Assembly (NCBI RefSeq): GCF_030068455.1
Contig: NZ_JAQOSQ010000001.1
Location: 490,030 to 554,029, forward strand
DNA from: Roseofilum casamattae BLCC-M143
GTDB lineage: Bacteria > Cyanobacteriota > Cyanobacteriia > Cyanobacteriales > Desertifilaceae
Direction of reading: 5' to 3'
Length of the DNA: 64,000 nt
Shown: one piece after another, positions 45,575-54,967 of the stretch
Layout of the letters: every line of letters starts with the position of its first letter
Position numbering within the stretch: position 1 is the stretch's first letter
Translations under genes and position numbers: made by a program
The notes under the pieces: generated by a model
What the model was told of the DNA's origin: nothing
Database searches by the model: none
What the model saw: only the letters and a program-made list of their open reading frames with translations

Positions 45575-45658
45575 ATTTTGTACTCCAATAAAATATTGAC
45601 CCATTTGAGAGAGCTATCTTGCGATCGTTGTCTTTAAAAACCAGCTCTCTCAATTCAA

Positions 45659-46408
45659 TTAAACTGAGGCTGTAAATTGGTAGGCCATAGTAGTAGGGAT
45701 CTTCAGTTTACTCGATTGTTCTGGGAGATCGATCTGATAATAAGAACCGCGCAAGCTGATATTGCGGATTAAACTCACGGGAGGCATATTAACTACATCA
45801 TAGCTCATAACTTGATGGGAAAACATGACATCCAAAGGATTTAGAACATGAGGATAAGAAAAGTCTTGTTCGGAAGCCGAAGGTTTAACCTCTTGCACTG
45901 TTTTGCAGGTAACTTCTGCCTTACTCAACCATTTTCCCAAACGAATCCACCATTTTCCGAAAGGATCCCATTGCGGTAGGTTAATCTTGTTTGCAGTAAT
46001 TACGAAACATTCAAATACACTCTCTGGTGCAACTTCTTTATTCCGTCCAAAACTGGGCCAATTTTTCGCGGTTTTTTGCATCTCTACATGGTAATTGTTG
46101 TTCGCATATTTCCAAGTTGTCAGTACCGTTTGATAATGGATGGGATAAGCCGGAGTTACATAAATTCCCTGTTGATTCAAAGGAGTGAGATGTTCTTCAT
46201 ACTGGGGAACTTGATGGCGGCAAAAGTAGCAATACGCATCAGTTTTATCAACCGTGGTTGCATATTCGGGATTATCAATTAATCCCAATGCATAACAGAG
46301 AGCATAGTTGTGAATGATGGGTTCGGTTTCATAGAGTCTACCAATTTCACGAGTAGCGAAATAGAGGCTGTCGTGTAGCTCCAGTTGCAGGTGATAAATA
46401 AAAGCCAT
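45659..46408 (-). CDS. csc1: Type I-D effector subunit Csc1 (Cas5-like)
   Basis: A 249-residue RAMP-fold subunit (Cas5 family) of the I-D Cascade. The N-terminal MAFIYHLQLELHDSLYFATREIGRLYETEPIIHNYAL is typical of Csc1. It should cap the 5' crRNA handle end of the complex. It starts 5 bp after the csc2 stop, suggesting translational coupling. The length matches family members. Confidence 0.9.
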   Translation of the reverse strand: MAFIYHLQLELHDSLYFATREIGRLYETEPIIHNYALCYALGLIDNPEYATTVDKTDAYCYFCRHQVPQYEEHLTPLNQQGIYVTPAYPIHYQTVLTTWKYANNNYHVEMQKTAKNWPSFGRNKEVAPESVFECFVITANKINLPQWDPFGKWWIRLGKWLSKAEVTCKTVQEVKPSASEQDFSYPHVLNPLDVMFSHQVMSYDVVNMPPVSLIRNISLRGSYYQIDLPEQSSKLKIPTTMAYQFTASV

Positions 46409-46413
46409 AGTTC

Positions 46414-47421
46414 TTATTTGGCAGCAGCAGTTTTCTTCGGTTTAATATGAGCAGATGCATAGTTTTTAGCTTCAGAATCTGCGGTGGATAAGAGTTCTTT
46501 CAGCTTATCTTCATTGCCGATAATCTCTTTAACTTCAGTCAACAGTGGCGTGAAGTTATCCCCGATATAGTCTTGGTGAACTAGATATTCGTCTTGCATC
46601 AAATTAGTCATAGTTGTTTCTGCTGCGGCGATGACTTCATCTTCATTTAAAGGATCGTATCCTCCTAAAGCATTTGCTTTTTTGAGAGCATCATAAATTG
46701 CCTGAGTCCAGCGCAAGTTACTGACGATTTCTCCATCGGCAAAAATGACCCCGATACAGTGGTTGCGAACTCGTCCAGTGCGAGTAGTTTGCGCTCCGTA
46801 ATGGCGAGTGCGCAAAATGTTATTGAAGACGTAAATAAATCCGGCTTCTGTGGGGTCTTTTAGAGTAACAATGCTGGGGAAGAAGACCTGGGGTTTAATA
46901 TGGTCTTGTTGGTTGATCCGGCTCGTAATTTTCCCTACTTCTGTCTTATTTTCTCCCTTAGAAGCCATGGTTCCATTTTCATAGGGAGCATTCAGAGTAA
47001 ATGATTCGTGCGACTCGGAAAAATCGGTAATTGAAAAGGCGGTATCGACAACGACTTTTGATTTCTCAGAGCCAGAATCTCCAATGGCAAATCCATAAAT
47101 GATACAGTCGGGATTATCCATAGAAAATTTAACGTTATATTCGCATTCTTCAGCCGTCATAAAGCCATAGTTGCGCAACAGTTCTCGTCCAACTAGGCGC
47201 TCTGGGGTAGATTGCTTGCGCTTGAACATGGCAAGGCGACTGATGGGAGTTTTGTCTTTAATTCCAGCACGGACGCGGGATTTATTCAGTTCTCCGTCAG
47301 TTTGAAATAGAGGATAGGATTCGGTGACACGGACGGTGAGAAAGTGGACGTATTTTCCCATGGGTTTGTAGGGGATAGCATCATGGAAAAATGTGGGATC
47401 GACAGTGGTTAAAAATGCCAT
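46414..47421 (-). CDS. csc2: Type I-D effector subunit Csc2 (Cas7-like)
   Basis: A 335-residue Cas7-family backbone protein that binds crRNA along the guide in multiple copies. The start is ATG 47421 (MAFLTTVDPTFFHDAIPYKP); an 11-codon upstream extension is possible but has poorer ribosome-site placement. Conserved stretches include VHFLTVRVTESYPLF and FGAQTTRTGRVRNHCIGVIFADGEI-like residues. Csc2 is specific to type I-D. It follows cas10d after 98 bp holding a degenerate REP-like element. Confidence 0.92.
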   Translation of the reverse strand: MAFLTTVDPTFFHDAIPYKPMGKYVHFLTVRVTESYPLFQTDGELNKSRVRAGIKDKTPISRLAMFKRKQSTPERLVGRELLRNYGFMTAEECEYNVKFSMDNPDCIIYGFAIGDSGSEKSKVVVDTAFSITDFSESHESFTLNAPYENGTMASKGENKTEVGKITSRINQQDHIKPQVFFPSIVTLKDPTEAGFIYVFNNILRTRHYGAQTTRTGRVRNHCIGVIFADGEIVSNLRWTQAIYDALKKANALGGYDPLNEDEVIAAAETTMTNLMQDEYLVHQDYIGDNFTPLLTEVKEIIGNEDKLKELLSTADSEAKNYASAHIKPKKTAAAK

Positions 47422-47462
47422 GGTTTTGGACTCCAATAGGTTAATGGTTGACAAGGGTGAGT

Positions 47463-47522
47463 TTGGGTGGGTTTAAAATATTTTGGTTTTGTGGATAGAG
47501 CGATCGCAAAACCCATTCCTAC
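47463..47522. repeat. Degenerate REP-like element before csc2
   Basis: On the minus strand GTAGGAATGGGTTTTGCG and AAACCCACCC form a degenerate version of the GTAGGGGCGGGTTT/AAACCCGCCC hairpin seen at 43452-43505. It lies in the cas10d-csc2 gap and includes one HIP1 octamer. Confidence 0.55.
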
Positions 47523-50500
47523 GAATCTTCTTTATCTTTCTGATTTTCTTCGTCGTCTTCCAGGCGATAAAGGAATTCGCAGGTATCGCGAATCAGGTTA
47601 ATTTGTCGTCCGGCTAAACGAGCGCGATCGCCAGCAAAAGATTTCTCGAAAACTTCGACGACAAAATATCGAGCAAACTCCAATATTTTCTGGCGTTCTT
47701 CTTCTCTTTCATTGTATTTATAAATCCAACGACCTTCCGCCGTAGAATTATGTACCCGATCCATAAGTTTAGAGATTTCAGCCGCAACTGCTGCAATCAG
47801 GGTTTCTCCTTGAAAAACAATAGATTCAGCTTTGAGGATGGTTTCAGAGGCAATATCGATGGGTTTTAAGACAGCGTTGGCTTTGGGGTTATATCGCTTA
47901 TTGGCGCGATAGAATTGGCGATAGAGTTCGGTCAAGTTTTGCGGATGGTTTAAGGGAGATTCTTCAGACACGATTAACTCCGAATTTTCATAACAACAAT
48001 AGGGATCGAAACAAGGATAAAATTCATAAGCATAGAGACGGATTTTCTTCGGGGAAATGTTCTCTATACTTTGGCGGCGCACCCACTCATTGAGCGAGTG
48101 GAAAACTGTCAGAGGACTGGTTTGCAAATCTCGCGCCAGTGCGGAGAGTTTTCCCCAGTTGGCATCGTATTTTCCTTTGCCTTGTTTGGCGTTAACATCG
48201 AGATGAATGGCATAAGCAGCGGTTAAAACATTCAAAGGTGCGGGATAGAGAGTATTTCCGTGTTTTTCTTTCCATCCTTCGAGAATATAGTCGAGGCGAA
48301 AATAGTTCGCTTGTACTAAGGATTGGAAGGCTTGCGGCGCGCTATCGAGAAATACGGTTTGCTCGAATTCTGCGCCATCTTTAAAGGGGGGAATAGGAGA
48401 CTCGGAAACCACAGTTTTTACATCTAAGATTAGGGGAAAGGCGAACGCAAGCCAAGTTGGCATTACCCAAGATTCAGTATCGGTTGGATCTCTACCGGGA
48501 GGTAATGCCATAAAGTAGAAGGTGAGGAGTTGGTTTTCTGGATAAGAAAGCTTGAAGGTACGATCGAATTTGCGGTTTTTATCGTCTTCGGGTAATGTTT
48601 TTTTGATGGGTAGTTCTTCGTCCATGAGAAAAATATCGGCACTCTGATAGCGATCGCGACTAAAATCAGCTTCTAAGTCTTTGCTGATAAAATGGTTGCG
48701 CAGACTGGTGTCAAAGCGGGTTTGCGCAATGGTGCGGTAGGCTTGTTGCAGGAACTTGTTGGTTTCTGGGGTAAAGTAGTAGGTGGGATAGAAGTAGAGA
48801 TAGCGATATTTGCCATCCTCGAAGCGTTTGCCGACTGCTTGGGTTTGATTCATCAAAATTTGCCGCAGCATCATCTCCGTGCCGGAAATACTGGAGATAT
48901 TACGCTTGGCATTGGAGCCGCCTAACATCTGTTTGTTGGTATAAACTTGTGGGGTGAATAAAACGGCGGACTCCATTTGTTCGCTGACGCTATAGGGAGA
49001 GTGGGAAATGGAGCAAATGAGCTGTTTTCCCCGTCCTGGTTTTTTCGCCAGTTGGTAATGTTCTAATTCTTGGAAAAAGATATCGGCTTTCGCTACATTT
49101 TGCGGTTGCTTCTCCGGTAGCATTACCACTTGCTCTACCCACAAGCGCACGTCATCCCAACCGTCGGCTAAGGAATATTGCTCTAAAATAGGATTAATCA
49201 GTTGAACGATATGGGTAATTAGAGTTTCGCAGGTTTCGCGCACGTCTTCGATACCGGGATTATGTTGCAGGTATTTCGCTGCGAGAAAGTACCACGCATA
49301 GGGAACTCCTCCGGTATTTCCTTTTAAATTTAAGGCTTTTAGACTCTCATTAATCTGCTGAATTTCGCGAATTTGCGGCAAATATTGTTCCAGTTGCCAT
49401 AGCTGCACGACTTCATGGATTAAATCCAGATCGGGTAATGGAGGTAATGTTTTGTCTTTTTTGCAAGCGGTTTCAATTTTCTTGACTTGTTCTCCCCAAA
49501 TTTTGCGCGCGAGTACATCTCCGAATTCGGCAATGCGATCGCATCTGATATCATTATTAAAGCTAAAATCGCGATCGGCGGAAAGTACCTGTTTTTGCTG
49601 AAATTTAATTAGGTTGTCGCTGCGACTTTGAGCCACGGAAGGCTTTTTGTCATGTAAAATGCGTAAAGTTGCTTTGAGCGCGACTTGCATTAATCCGACG
49701 AGATCGAAGAATTGCTCGTAATAGTCGGCATATTTCATTCCTTTGCCATCACGACTAAATCCGGTTTGTCGCAGCACTAATTGATTTTGACATAAGGCTT
49801 TAATTTTATCGACAACTCGGTTGGGGATATCTGCTCGGGAAATGAGGGGAGCATCTCGGCGAGTGAGGTAAATAACTCCGGTGGGAAGATAGAGTAAGGG
49901 TTTGTAATAGTCTACTTCATTATCGATACCTATATTCAGAGAAGTATGAGCTTCCATTAAGGCATTGTTGAGAACATTAGTGAGGACTCCACGATTTTCG
50001 GCAATACCGTGATAGGTAAACTGAAGTTCGCCATCGCTGAGACTGTGAATTAGTTGTTGCAAGCGCGGTTGTTCGATATCTTGCGGATGTTTAATAATGG
50101 AAGAAAGGGAGTCGGCTAAACAGGCAAGTTCGGATAGGCAAATGAGGGTGCGATCGCGCAATGTTGGACTCAGTCCAAATTCCGAGAAATTCCAGTTGGT
50201 TCCCCATCGTTTCTGCGCATTATAAGCAACGCAAAGTAAGTCATCAATATAGTCTCGATAATAGCTCGTATTATCGGAATCTAAAAATTCATCTAATCCT
50301 AATTGCACAATTTTCTGCACAATAATCTGGCGATGTTCTTCTTTTGGTAAATCTCGACAATCTCCGGGTACGTCAGCAAATTTCTCAAAGTCATGGAGAA
50401 TAAATCCAGCAATGAGTAACCGGCGCTCTGGTTCGTCAATTTCACGGCGCACGGTAGTATTTAGTTTTTGTAATTCTCGTTCGACTAAGTTCGCCGGAAA

Positions 50501-50899
50501 TAAGCCATTGAGCAAATGGGTATTCAACGATTGATCGTCGGCATTGCGTCGATTATAGCTTCCTTCGCGCTCTTCATCCAGGCGATCGAAATATTTCCCA
50601 CCTTTCGCTGTTACGCCAATCGTATATTTGAGTAAGTTGGGAAGCACGTACTCGGCGAAATCTTGCATAATACGATCGCCGGAATTTTCGGCAGTAATAG
50701 CCTGTTTTAGTAGTTTCAGCGTCAGTAGTTCTGGAGCTGGGGGTGCAATTTCGCGACTGGTTTTCTCTAATCCTAAGTCGATGTCTCCAGTATCCCATCC
50801 TAGTTGGGAATCTTCGTCTATTTCCGAATCTAATTGTGGATCGCGATCGAATAACGATAGTTGCTGTGCTTTCGGCTTTGATTTTTGTGGTTTAGTCAT
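47519..50899 (-). CDS. cas10d: Type I-D large subunit Cas10d (Csc3)
   Basis: A 1126-residue large subunit that carries the nuclease domain of type I-D. An HD domain is present near 150-260, with His169-Asp170 in FILHDFEKFAD; the rest follows the Cas10d layout with a GGSNAKRNISSISGTEMM stretch in the palm-like part and a helical C-terminus. In I-D the HD nuclease sits in this protein and not in Cas3. The first 60 residues are low-complexity and charged. ATG 50899 overlaps the hepT stop (50892) by 8 bp, so the two are translated in one coupled run. Confidence 0.92.
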   Translation of the reverse strand: MTKPQKSKPKAQQLSLFDRDPQLDSEIDEDSQLGWDTGDIDLGLEKTSREIAPPAPELLTLKLLKQAITAENSGDRIMQDFAEYVLPNLLKYTIGVTAKGGKYFDRLDEEREGSYNRRNADDQSLNTHLLNGLFPANLVERELQKLNTTVRREIDEPERRLLIAGFILHDFEKFADVPGDCRDLPKEEHRQIIVQKIVQLGLDEFLDSDNTSYYRDYIDDLLCVAYNAQKRWGTNWNFSEFGLSPTLRDRTLICLSELACLADSLSSIIKHPQDIEQPRLQQLIHSLSDGELQFTYHGIAENRGVLTNVLNNALMEAHTSLNIGIDNEVDYYKPLLYLPTGVIYLTRRDAPLISRADIPNRVVDKIKALCQNQLVLRQTGFSRDGKGMKYADYYEQFFDLVGLMQVALKATLRILHDKKPSVAQSRSDNLIKFQQKQVLSADRDFSFNNDIRCDRIAEFGDVLARKIWGEQVKKIETACKKDKTLPPLPDLDLIHEVVQLWQLEQYLPQIREIQQINESLKALNLKGNTGGVPYAWYFLAAKYLQHNPGIEDVRETCETLITHIVQLINPILEQYSLADGWDDVRLWVEQVVMLPEKQPQNVAKADIFFQELEHYQLAKKPGRGKQLICSISHSPYSVSEQMESAVLFTPQVYTNKQMLGGSNAKRNISSISGTEMMLRQILMNQTQAVGKRFEDGKYRYLYFYPTYYFTPETNKFLQQAYRTIAQTRFDTSLRNHFISKDLEADFSRDRYQSADIFLMDEELPIKKTLPEDDKNRKFDRTFKLSYPENQLLTFYFMALPPGRDPTDTESWVMPTWLAFAFPLILDVKTVVSESPIPPFKDGAEFEQTVFLDSAPQAFQSLVQANYFRLDYILEGWKEKHGNTLYPAPLNVLTAAYAIHLDVNAKQGKGKYDANWGKLSALARDLQTSPLTVFHSLNEWVRRQSIENISPKKIRLYAYEFYPCFDPYCCYENSELIVSEESPLNHPQNLTELYRQFYRANKRYNPKANAVLKPIDIASETILKAESIVFQGETLIAAVAAEISKLMDRVHNSTAEGRWIYKYNEREEERQKILEFARYFVVEVFEKSFAGDRARLAGRQINLIRDTCEFLYRLEDDEENQKDKEDS

Positions 50900-51335
50900 T
50901 CTCGTCCTCCAGGGTATCTAAATATTGAAGTATTTGCCTTTGATACTTGGGATATTCCTGTAGTGCCAGTTGAATGCATTCGTGGACTTTCACCGGATCT
51001 ATTTCGTCATAGAGATGAACGAGTCGATTTCTTAAGCTACCCGATGGTGCTAAGATTTTAGCTAACTCTGGAGTTAGAATGCCGCAGCGACTCATTTCCA
51101 AAAATGCATCAAAGTTTGTTTCGGGTTGTGGGATGTTGAGAGTCTTGAGCAGATATCGATTAACATCGATCGCAACTTGAAAGGAAAGCTGTAATAATCG
51201 CTCGACAACTAATTGGCTATTGCGATCGGCAAGATAGTCATTTAAAAGAATAGCGCGGAAAAACTGTAGTTCGTTCAGGTAATTATCCAAGAATCCAAGT
51301 TTCCTCAAGACAATATTAGGATCGACTGTAGTCAT
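50892..51335 (-). CDS. hepT: HepT-type HEPN toxin
   Basis: A 147-residue HEPN-fold protein. The catalytic RX4HXY motif is intact: Arg102-Asn-Arg-Leu-Val-His107-Leu-Tyr109. HepT toxins are RNases; in the known MntA/HepT pairs the antitoxin AMPylates the tyrosine next to the histidine. The ATG (51335) overlaps the mntA stop in an ATGA, and its stop overlaps the cas10d start by 8 bp. The gene is therefore embedded in the cas operon rather than inserted beside it. Alternative: a divergent HEPN nuclease recruited to CRISPR defence. Confidence 0.87.
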   Translation of the reverse strand: MTTVDPNIVLRKLGFLDNYLNELQFFRAILLNDYLADRNSQLVVERLLQLSFQVAIDVNRYLLKTLNIPQPETNFDAFLEMSRCGILTPELAKILAPSGSLRNRLVHLYDEIDPVKVHECIQLALQEYPKYQRQILQYLDTLEDEND

Positions 51336-51778
51336 ACGCCTTTCCTCTGTAAGGATAATTCTAACTTTTGCCGCAACTCGCGACGCATTTGTTTGAGTTC
51401 GCGATCGCTCATGAGATTATTGTGTTGGAAGTTAACGAACTCTCCTATATCTTTCTCGTAGATCGCTTTTCCATCTCGCGCGACATAATGAGAAATTAAG
51501 CGAGAACAGTGATTCAGTTCGACAAGATCGAGATTATCATCGTTTAAGCCAAACATTTCTCCCAGAATATGAACCCCTTCTAACCAGTTCCAGGGATTTT
51601 CTTTCAAGATAGGTTTTCGCAGCTCTTCATCGTAGAGTACAGCAAAGTCCCAATCGCTGTTTTCGCGATTATCTCCCCGAGCGCGAGAACCAAAAAGAAC
51701 TAGCATTTTCAGATAGGGAATTTTTGCAGGTAATTTATCTGCTATTTCTATGAGGGATAGACATTCTAAACTATCCAT
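51332..51778 (-). CDS. mntA: MntA-type nucleotidyltransferase antitoxin
   Basis: A 148-residue MNT-fold protein. The catalytic pattern GSx10DxD is intact: Gly30-Ser31 and Asp42-x-Asp44 in GSRARGDNRENSDWDFAVL. In known systems such proteins neutralise HepT by transferring AMP to it. Its ATG (51778) lies 13 bp inside the cas3 gene, and its TGA overlaps hepT's ATG. Thus cas3, mntA, hepT and cas10d overlap successively. It is expressed with the cas genes, so toxin and antitoxin would be co-induced with immunity. Confidence 0.88.
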   Translation of the reverse strand: MDSLECLSLIEIADKLPAKIPYLKMLVLFGSRARGDNRENSDWDFAVLYDEELRKPILKENPWNWLEGVHILGEMFGLNDDNLDLVELNHCSRLISHYVARDGKAIYEKDIGEFVNFQHNNLMSDRELKQMRRELRQKLELSLQRKGV

Positions 51779-53946
51779 TGTTCGTCTCCTTTACTTTTCA
51801 AGGTATATGCCAGAGTATCGAGGAGTAGTGCCGATTGTCCGAAAGCGATAGAATAGGGTGCTGTCCGATCTTGGAGACTGTCGGTATCGCTAATTGGATA
51901 AATCTGGAAATGCATGGGTAAACGCAAGCGCGATCGCACTTCACTCACCGAAAACCGCAACACATAGCTCGTCAACCCCTGACGCTTCAGACGCTGATTA
52001 ATCCCCTCAATCCACGGATTTTCCGGTTGCCAAATCTCCAAACCCGCTAACATTCCTACTTTCCAGGAATCTGCCACCAGTTGCAACTCTCCAGGATAAG
52101 TAAACTGCCAGTTGAGACGCTCCTCTCGATAAGCGTGTAGTTTCATGAATCCCAAGCAATGGCGAAATCGTCCTTTCGGGATCGCGGTATCGAGACGCTT
52201 TTTCGTATTCTCGATCGCAAACATAAACGCTTTTTCCGTCATCGGTTCCACATCTAAGTTACCCAAAATCCCCGGTAACTCGTAGGTTTTGAATCGATCT
52301 GCTTCATTGGTTTCTGTCAGATCGTATAAACCATATTGCAAACTACTGGAACCTCGGAAACTGGTGGCATCCTCTAGAATCGGATTTCCTGTCTGATTTC
52401 CCGATAACTCTTGCCATTCTTTCTGCCATTTTTTGCTTAAACCATACAAGCTAACGAGACGAGTCTTAAAAATTCCCTCGCATGTAGATTCAAATAGTTC
52501 CGCGCTATCTTTGTAAACGGCTTTAATCGTTTTATGTTTCAACTGGCTGCACAACACCATAGACTGGACGGCACCCCAGCGAGGATAGTAACCGCGAAAG
52601 TCATTGATTTTGCGATAGTTGTCGGTAATTTGATGGTGGAAAAAGGTGCGATCGCAAACTCCTCCAACTTTTAGCGTAGCTTCCTCTCCAGCAAACAAGC
52701 GTTCTACCAGAAACTGCGGTACTAGCGCATAAGCGGTAAACCCATCAAACCAGATATCTTTTCCATCTTTATAATAGCCTTCATGTCGTCCCAATCGTCC
52801 CAAGCGCTGAATAAAATTACCGGAATCTGCGGCTTCAAAGAAAAGGAAGTTAATTTTAAAGTCAACTCCCACATCAATGGTACTCGTACCAATAACCAAA
52901 TCGGCAGCGAGAGACTCAGATTTAACTTGTTTTCCAGATAATCCGGTATTCTCGCCAACCACTAAACCATAAGGAGAAAGTAAGTCTCGAAAAAATGCAG
53001 TCAATCGCTTCACTGCCGCGATCGAATTGAGAATAATTGCGCCTTTACTTCCCGGTTTCTCCTGAAACTGTCGGACGATTAACTCGCTCTGCTCTTTCAG
53101 CCAGGTTTCGGACGAATTTCCCGATGGCTCTAATGGAATAAAGTTCAGCAATATTTCCCCAGTCACTTTGCGCCAACCTTGTTCCGATAGCCGTTCCACT
53201 TCCTCTGGCGTTTTCGGAAATTCATACTTATTTTCCGCGATGGGATCGATTTCATGACAGCGAAAACCAGCCTGCACTAATTTATCTTTAAAGTCGGAAT
53301 TTGGCGTGGCAGACAGAAAGAGAAATTTCTTGCGACGATTGGTACAGCGAATCAGCAGCAGAGTATTGATAACGCTGGAAATTTGTGGAGCGGCAAAAAC
53401 GTGAAATTCATCAAAGATAAATAGATCGAAGTTTTTATCCAATCTTTGCCATAATTTATCGGGACTATCTTTAGCAGTGAGATACGCTCCCCGATGCAAG
53501 TAATGAAAGATATCCGGGTTGGTTAAAATAATTTCTGATTGCATAATGCGAGTTGCGATCGCACCCAACTTCTTCAACCCTTCTTGTTCGGCATAAATCT
53601 CCAACTCCGCACCGCTTAACCGTACCGTCCGAGGATCGTTACTAGGTTGAAATTGAGCAATATAATCCCGTACCTGCTGCTCTTGATCTCGCGCCAATTC
53701 ATTAGTAGGATAGAGAGCAATACAATACTCTTTACTTTGCAAGCTAGATAAATAAGCGGCTAAACTTTTCCCATCTCCCGTCATCGCCGTATTAAACACT
53801 ACATCAATCTCTGGATTTTGTAGCGCTTTCCAAGTCTCCAACTGATGCCAAGATAACCGCCAACCTTCGGGTAGTTTTATCTTAGCGATCGACTCGGTTG
53901 CCGGACAAGAATAAACCGATTTTAGGGTAATAGAATACTCATTCAT
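51766..53946 (-). CDS. cas3: Type I-D helicase Cas3 (no HD domain)
   Basis: A 726-residue superfamily-2 helicase. Start ATG 53946, with GGAG 8 bases upstream; the frame continues 40 codons upstream into the divergent promoter but is not family-like. Motifs are Walker A MTGDGKS (55-61), DEFH (179-182) in LFIFDEFHVFAA, SAT in FLFLSATPN and motif VI QRLGRLGRH. There is no HD nuclease, as expected for I-D where Cas10d supplies it. It unwinds DNA ahead of degradation. Divergent regulator gene lies 102 bp upstream. Confidence 0.95.
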   Translation of the reverse strand: MNEYSITLKSVYSCPATESIAKIKLPEGWRLSWHQLETWKALQNPEIDVVFNTAMTGDGKSLAAYLSSLQSKEYCIALYPTNELARDQEQQVRDYIAQFQPSNDPRTVRLSGAELEIYAEQEGLKKLGAIATRIMQSEIILTNPDIFHYLHRGAYLTAKDSPDKLWQRLDKNFDLFIFDEFHVFAAPQISSVINTLLLIRCTNRRKKFLFLSATPNSDFKDKLVQAGFRCHEIDPIAENKYEFPKTPEEVERLSEQGWRKVTGEILLNFIPLEPSGNSSETWLKEQSELIVRQFQEKPGSKGAIILNSIAAVKRLTAFFRDLLSPYGLVVGENTGLSGKQVKSESLAADLVIGTSTIDVGVDFKINFLFFEAADSGNFIQRLGRLGRHEGYYKDGKDIWFDGFTAYALVPQFLVERLFAGEEATLKVGGVCDRTFFHHQITDNYRKINDFRGYYPRWGAVQSMVLCSQLKHKTIKAVYKDSAELFESTCEGIFKTRLVSLYGLSKKWQKEWQELSGNQTGNPILEDATSFRGSSSLQYGLYDLTETNEADRFKTYELPGILGNLDVEPMTEKAFMFAIENTKKRLDTAIPKGRFRHCLGFMKLHAYREERLNWQFTYPGELQLVADSWKVGMLAGLEIWQPENPWIEGINQRLKRQGLTSYVLRFSVSEVRSRLRLPMHFQIYPISDTDSLQDRTAPYSIAFGQSALLLDTLAYTLKSKGDEQWIV

Positions 53947-54048
53947 GGTTTCTCCATATTTTTGTGTCCGTAACTGCTTGCTATCTCTGATAATAGTTCT
54001 GAAAATAGAGAAAATCAATAGGTACACTGAAAAAGTGTACGGGCACTT
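53947..54048. promoter_or_regulatory. Divergent promoter region for cas3 and regulator
   Basis: The 102 bp contain both start regions and the palindrome at 54022-54040. No clear -10/-35 pair can be assigned by eye. Confidence 0.5.
54022..54040. promoter_or_regulatory. Palindromic candidate operator
   Basis: GTACACT and AGTGTAC are perfect 7-bp arms around GAAAA. It ends 8 bp before the regulator's ATG and 76 bp from the cas3 start. Confidence 0.7.
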
Positions 54049-54927
54049 ATGAGTCGTAAAGGTCAATCCATTACCCTATCGGTATCCGAACGAGATAAAG
54101 CGCATTTAGAGCAACTCGCCGCAGAATTTGGCATGACGTGGGGAGAGAAACCGAATATCTCCAAATTAATTACAGCGATCGCCCGCCAGGAACTGCGTAT
54201 TGCCCACAATAATGACTGGTTGCCCGAGAGAATTGCACTGCTAAACCGAGTCCGAAATCTGCTGGTCGATCGCGGAAATCTGCCAGAAGCCAAGGAAATT
54301 GCCAAAATATTGCGCGATCGCAGCGAACTCTCAATTCCCCTCAGACAAGAAATCGAAACGTTCCTCAACACCCCTGTTCCAGCATGGCGAGAACAAATTG
54401 AAACCTTTATCCACCGCCAACAACCCTTTCGCCTCTCTTACCGAGATGCCGCCGATCGCATCTTTAATTACACGGTTCTCTATGCTCGGATTATCTTCAT
54501 TGAAAAACGAGAATATCTGCTCTGTCGTTGCGAAGAAACAGAATATAATGACGATCTTCCCGAACTTCGTCATAATTGGTCTCTGCGACTCGGGCGCATC
54601 CAAGAAGCTGCAATTGTGTCTATAAATCGCAAATGGCAACCCAACTTAGAATACATCAGTGTAGAATTTCGCTTATCTGGAGGATTAGCCTTTGGATATC
54701 AGAGCAAACCCGACGATCGCAGCATTGGCAACCTCGAAGGAAATCCACCCACCCGACAAGTTATCCGTGAAATCTATAGTAGTTTCTGGTTTCTGCGCGA
54801 TATTCGTCCTTATGGGAAAAACTGCGAGATTATTGCACCGCAGAACTTGCGCGATCGCTACATTGAAGAACTGCAAGCTCAATGTCAGCAATATGGCATT
54901 GAGGTGACGGAACATCCGAACCAATAG
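54049..54927 (+). CDS. RHH/WYL-type transcriptional regulator of the cas operon
   Basis: A 292-residue protein. The N-terminus (GQSITLSVSERDKAHLEQLAAEFGMTW) resembles a ribbon-helix-helix DNA-binding unit, followed by a helical linker and a WYL-like domain (about 135-280, FRLSYRDAADRIFNYTVLY, VEFRLSGGLAFGY). WYL-type regulators such as Sll7009 repress type I-D CRISPR in Synechocystis 6803; this gene is divergent to cas3 in the same way. A ligand sensed by the WYL domain (nucleic acid or nucleotide) is an inference. A palindrome lies just upstream of the ATG and could be its operator. Confidence 0.75.
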   Translation: MSRKGQSITLSVSERDKAHLEQLAAEFGMTWGEKPNISKLITAIARQELRIAHNNDWLPERIALLNRVRNLLVDRGNLPEAKEIAKILRDRSELSIPLRQEIETFLNTPVPAWREQIETFIHRQQPFRLSYRDAADRIFNYTVLYARIIFIEKREYLLCRCEETEYNDDLPELRHNWSLRLGRIQEAAIVSINRKWQPNLEYISVEFRLSGGLAFGYQSKPDDRSIGNLEGNPPTRQVIREIYSSFWFLRDIRPYGKNCEIIAPQNLRDRYIEELQAQCQQYGIEVTEHPNQ

Positions 54928-54967
54928 CGATCTCGTATACTTAAATCGACAAGTCTTCAAACAACAC

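Noticed and set aside
47519..50899. Type III Cas10
   Set aside because: The neighbouring csc1, csc2, cas3 and the HD-containing Cas10d layout are type I-D; no csm or cmr genes.
53947..54066. N-terminal extension of cas3 (40 codons)
   Set aside because: It runs into the divergent promoter and regulator gene, and the ATG at 53946 has a good ribosome site.
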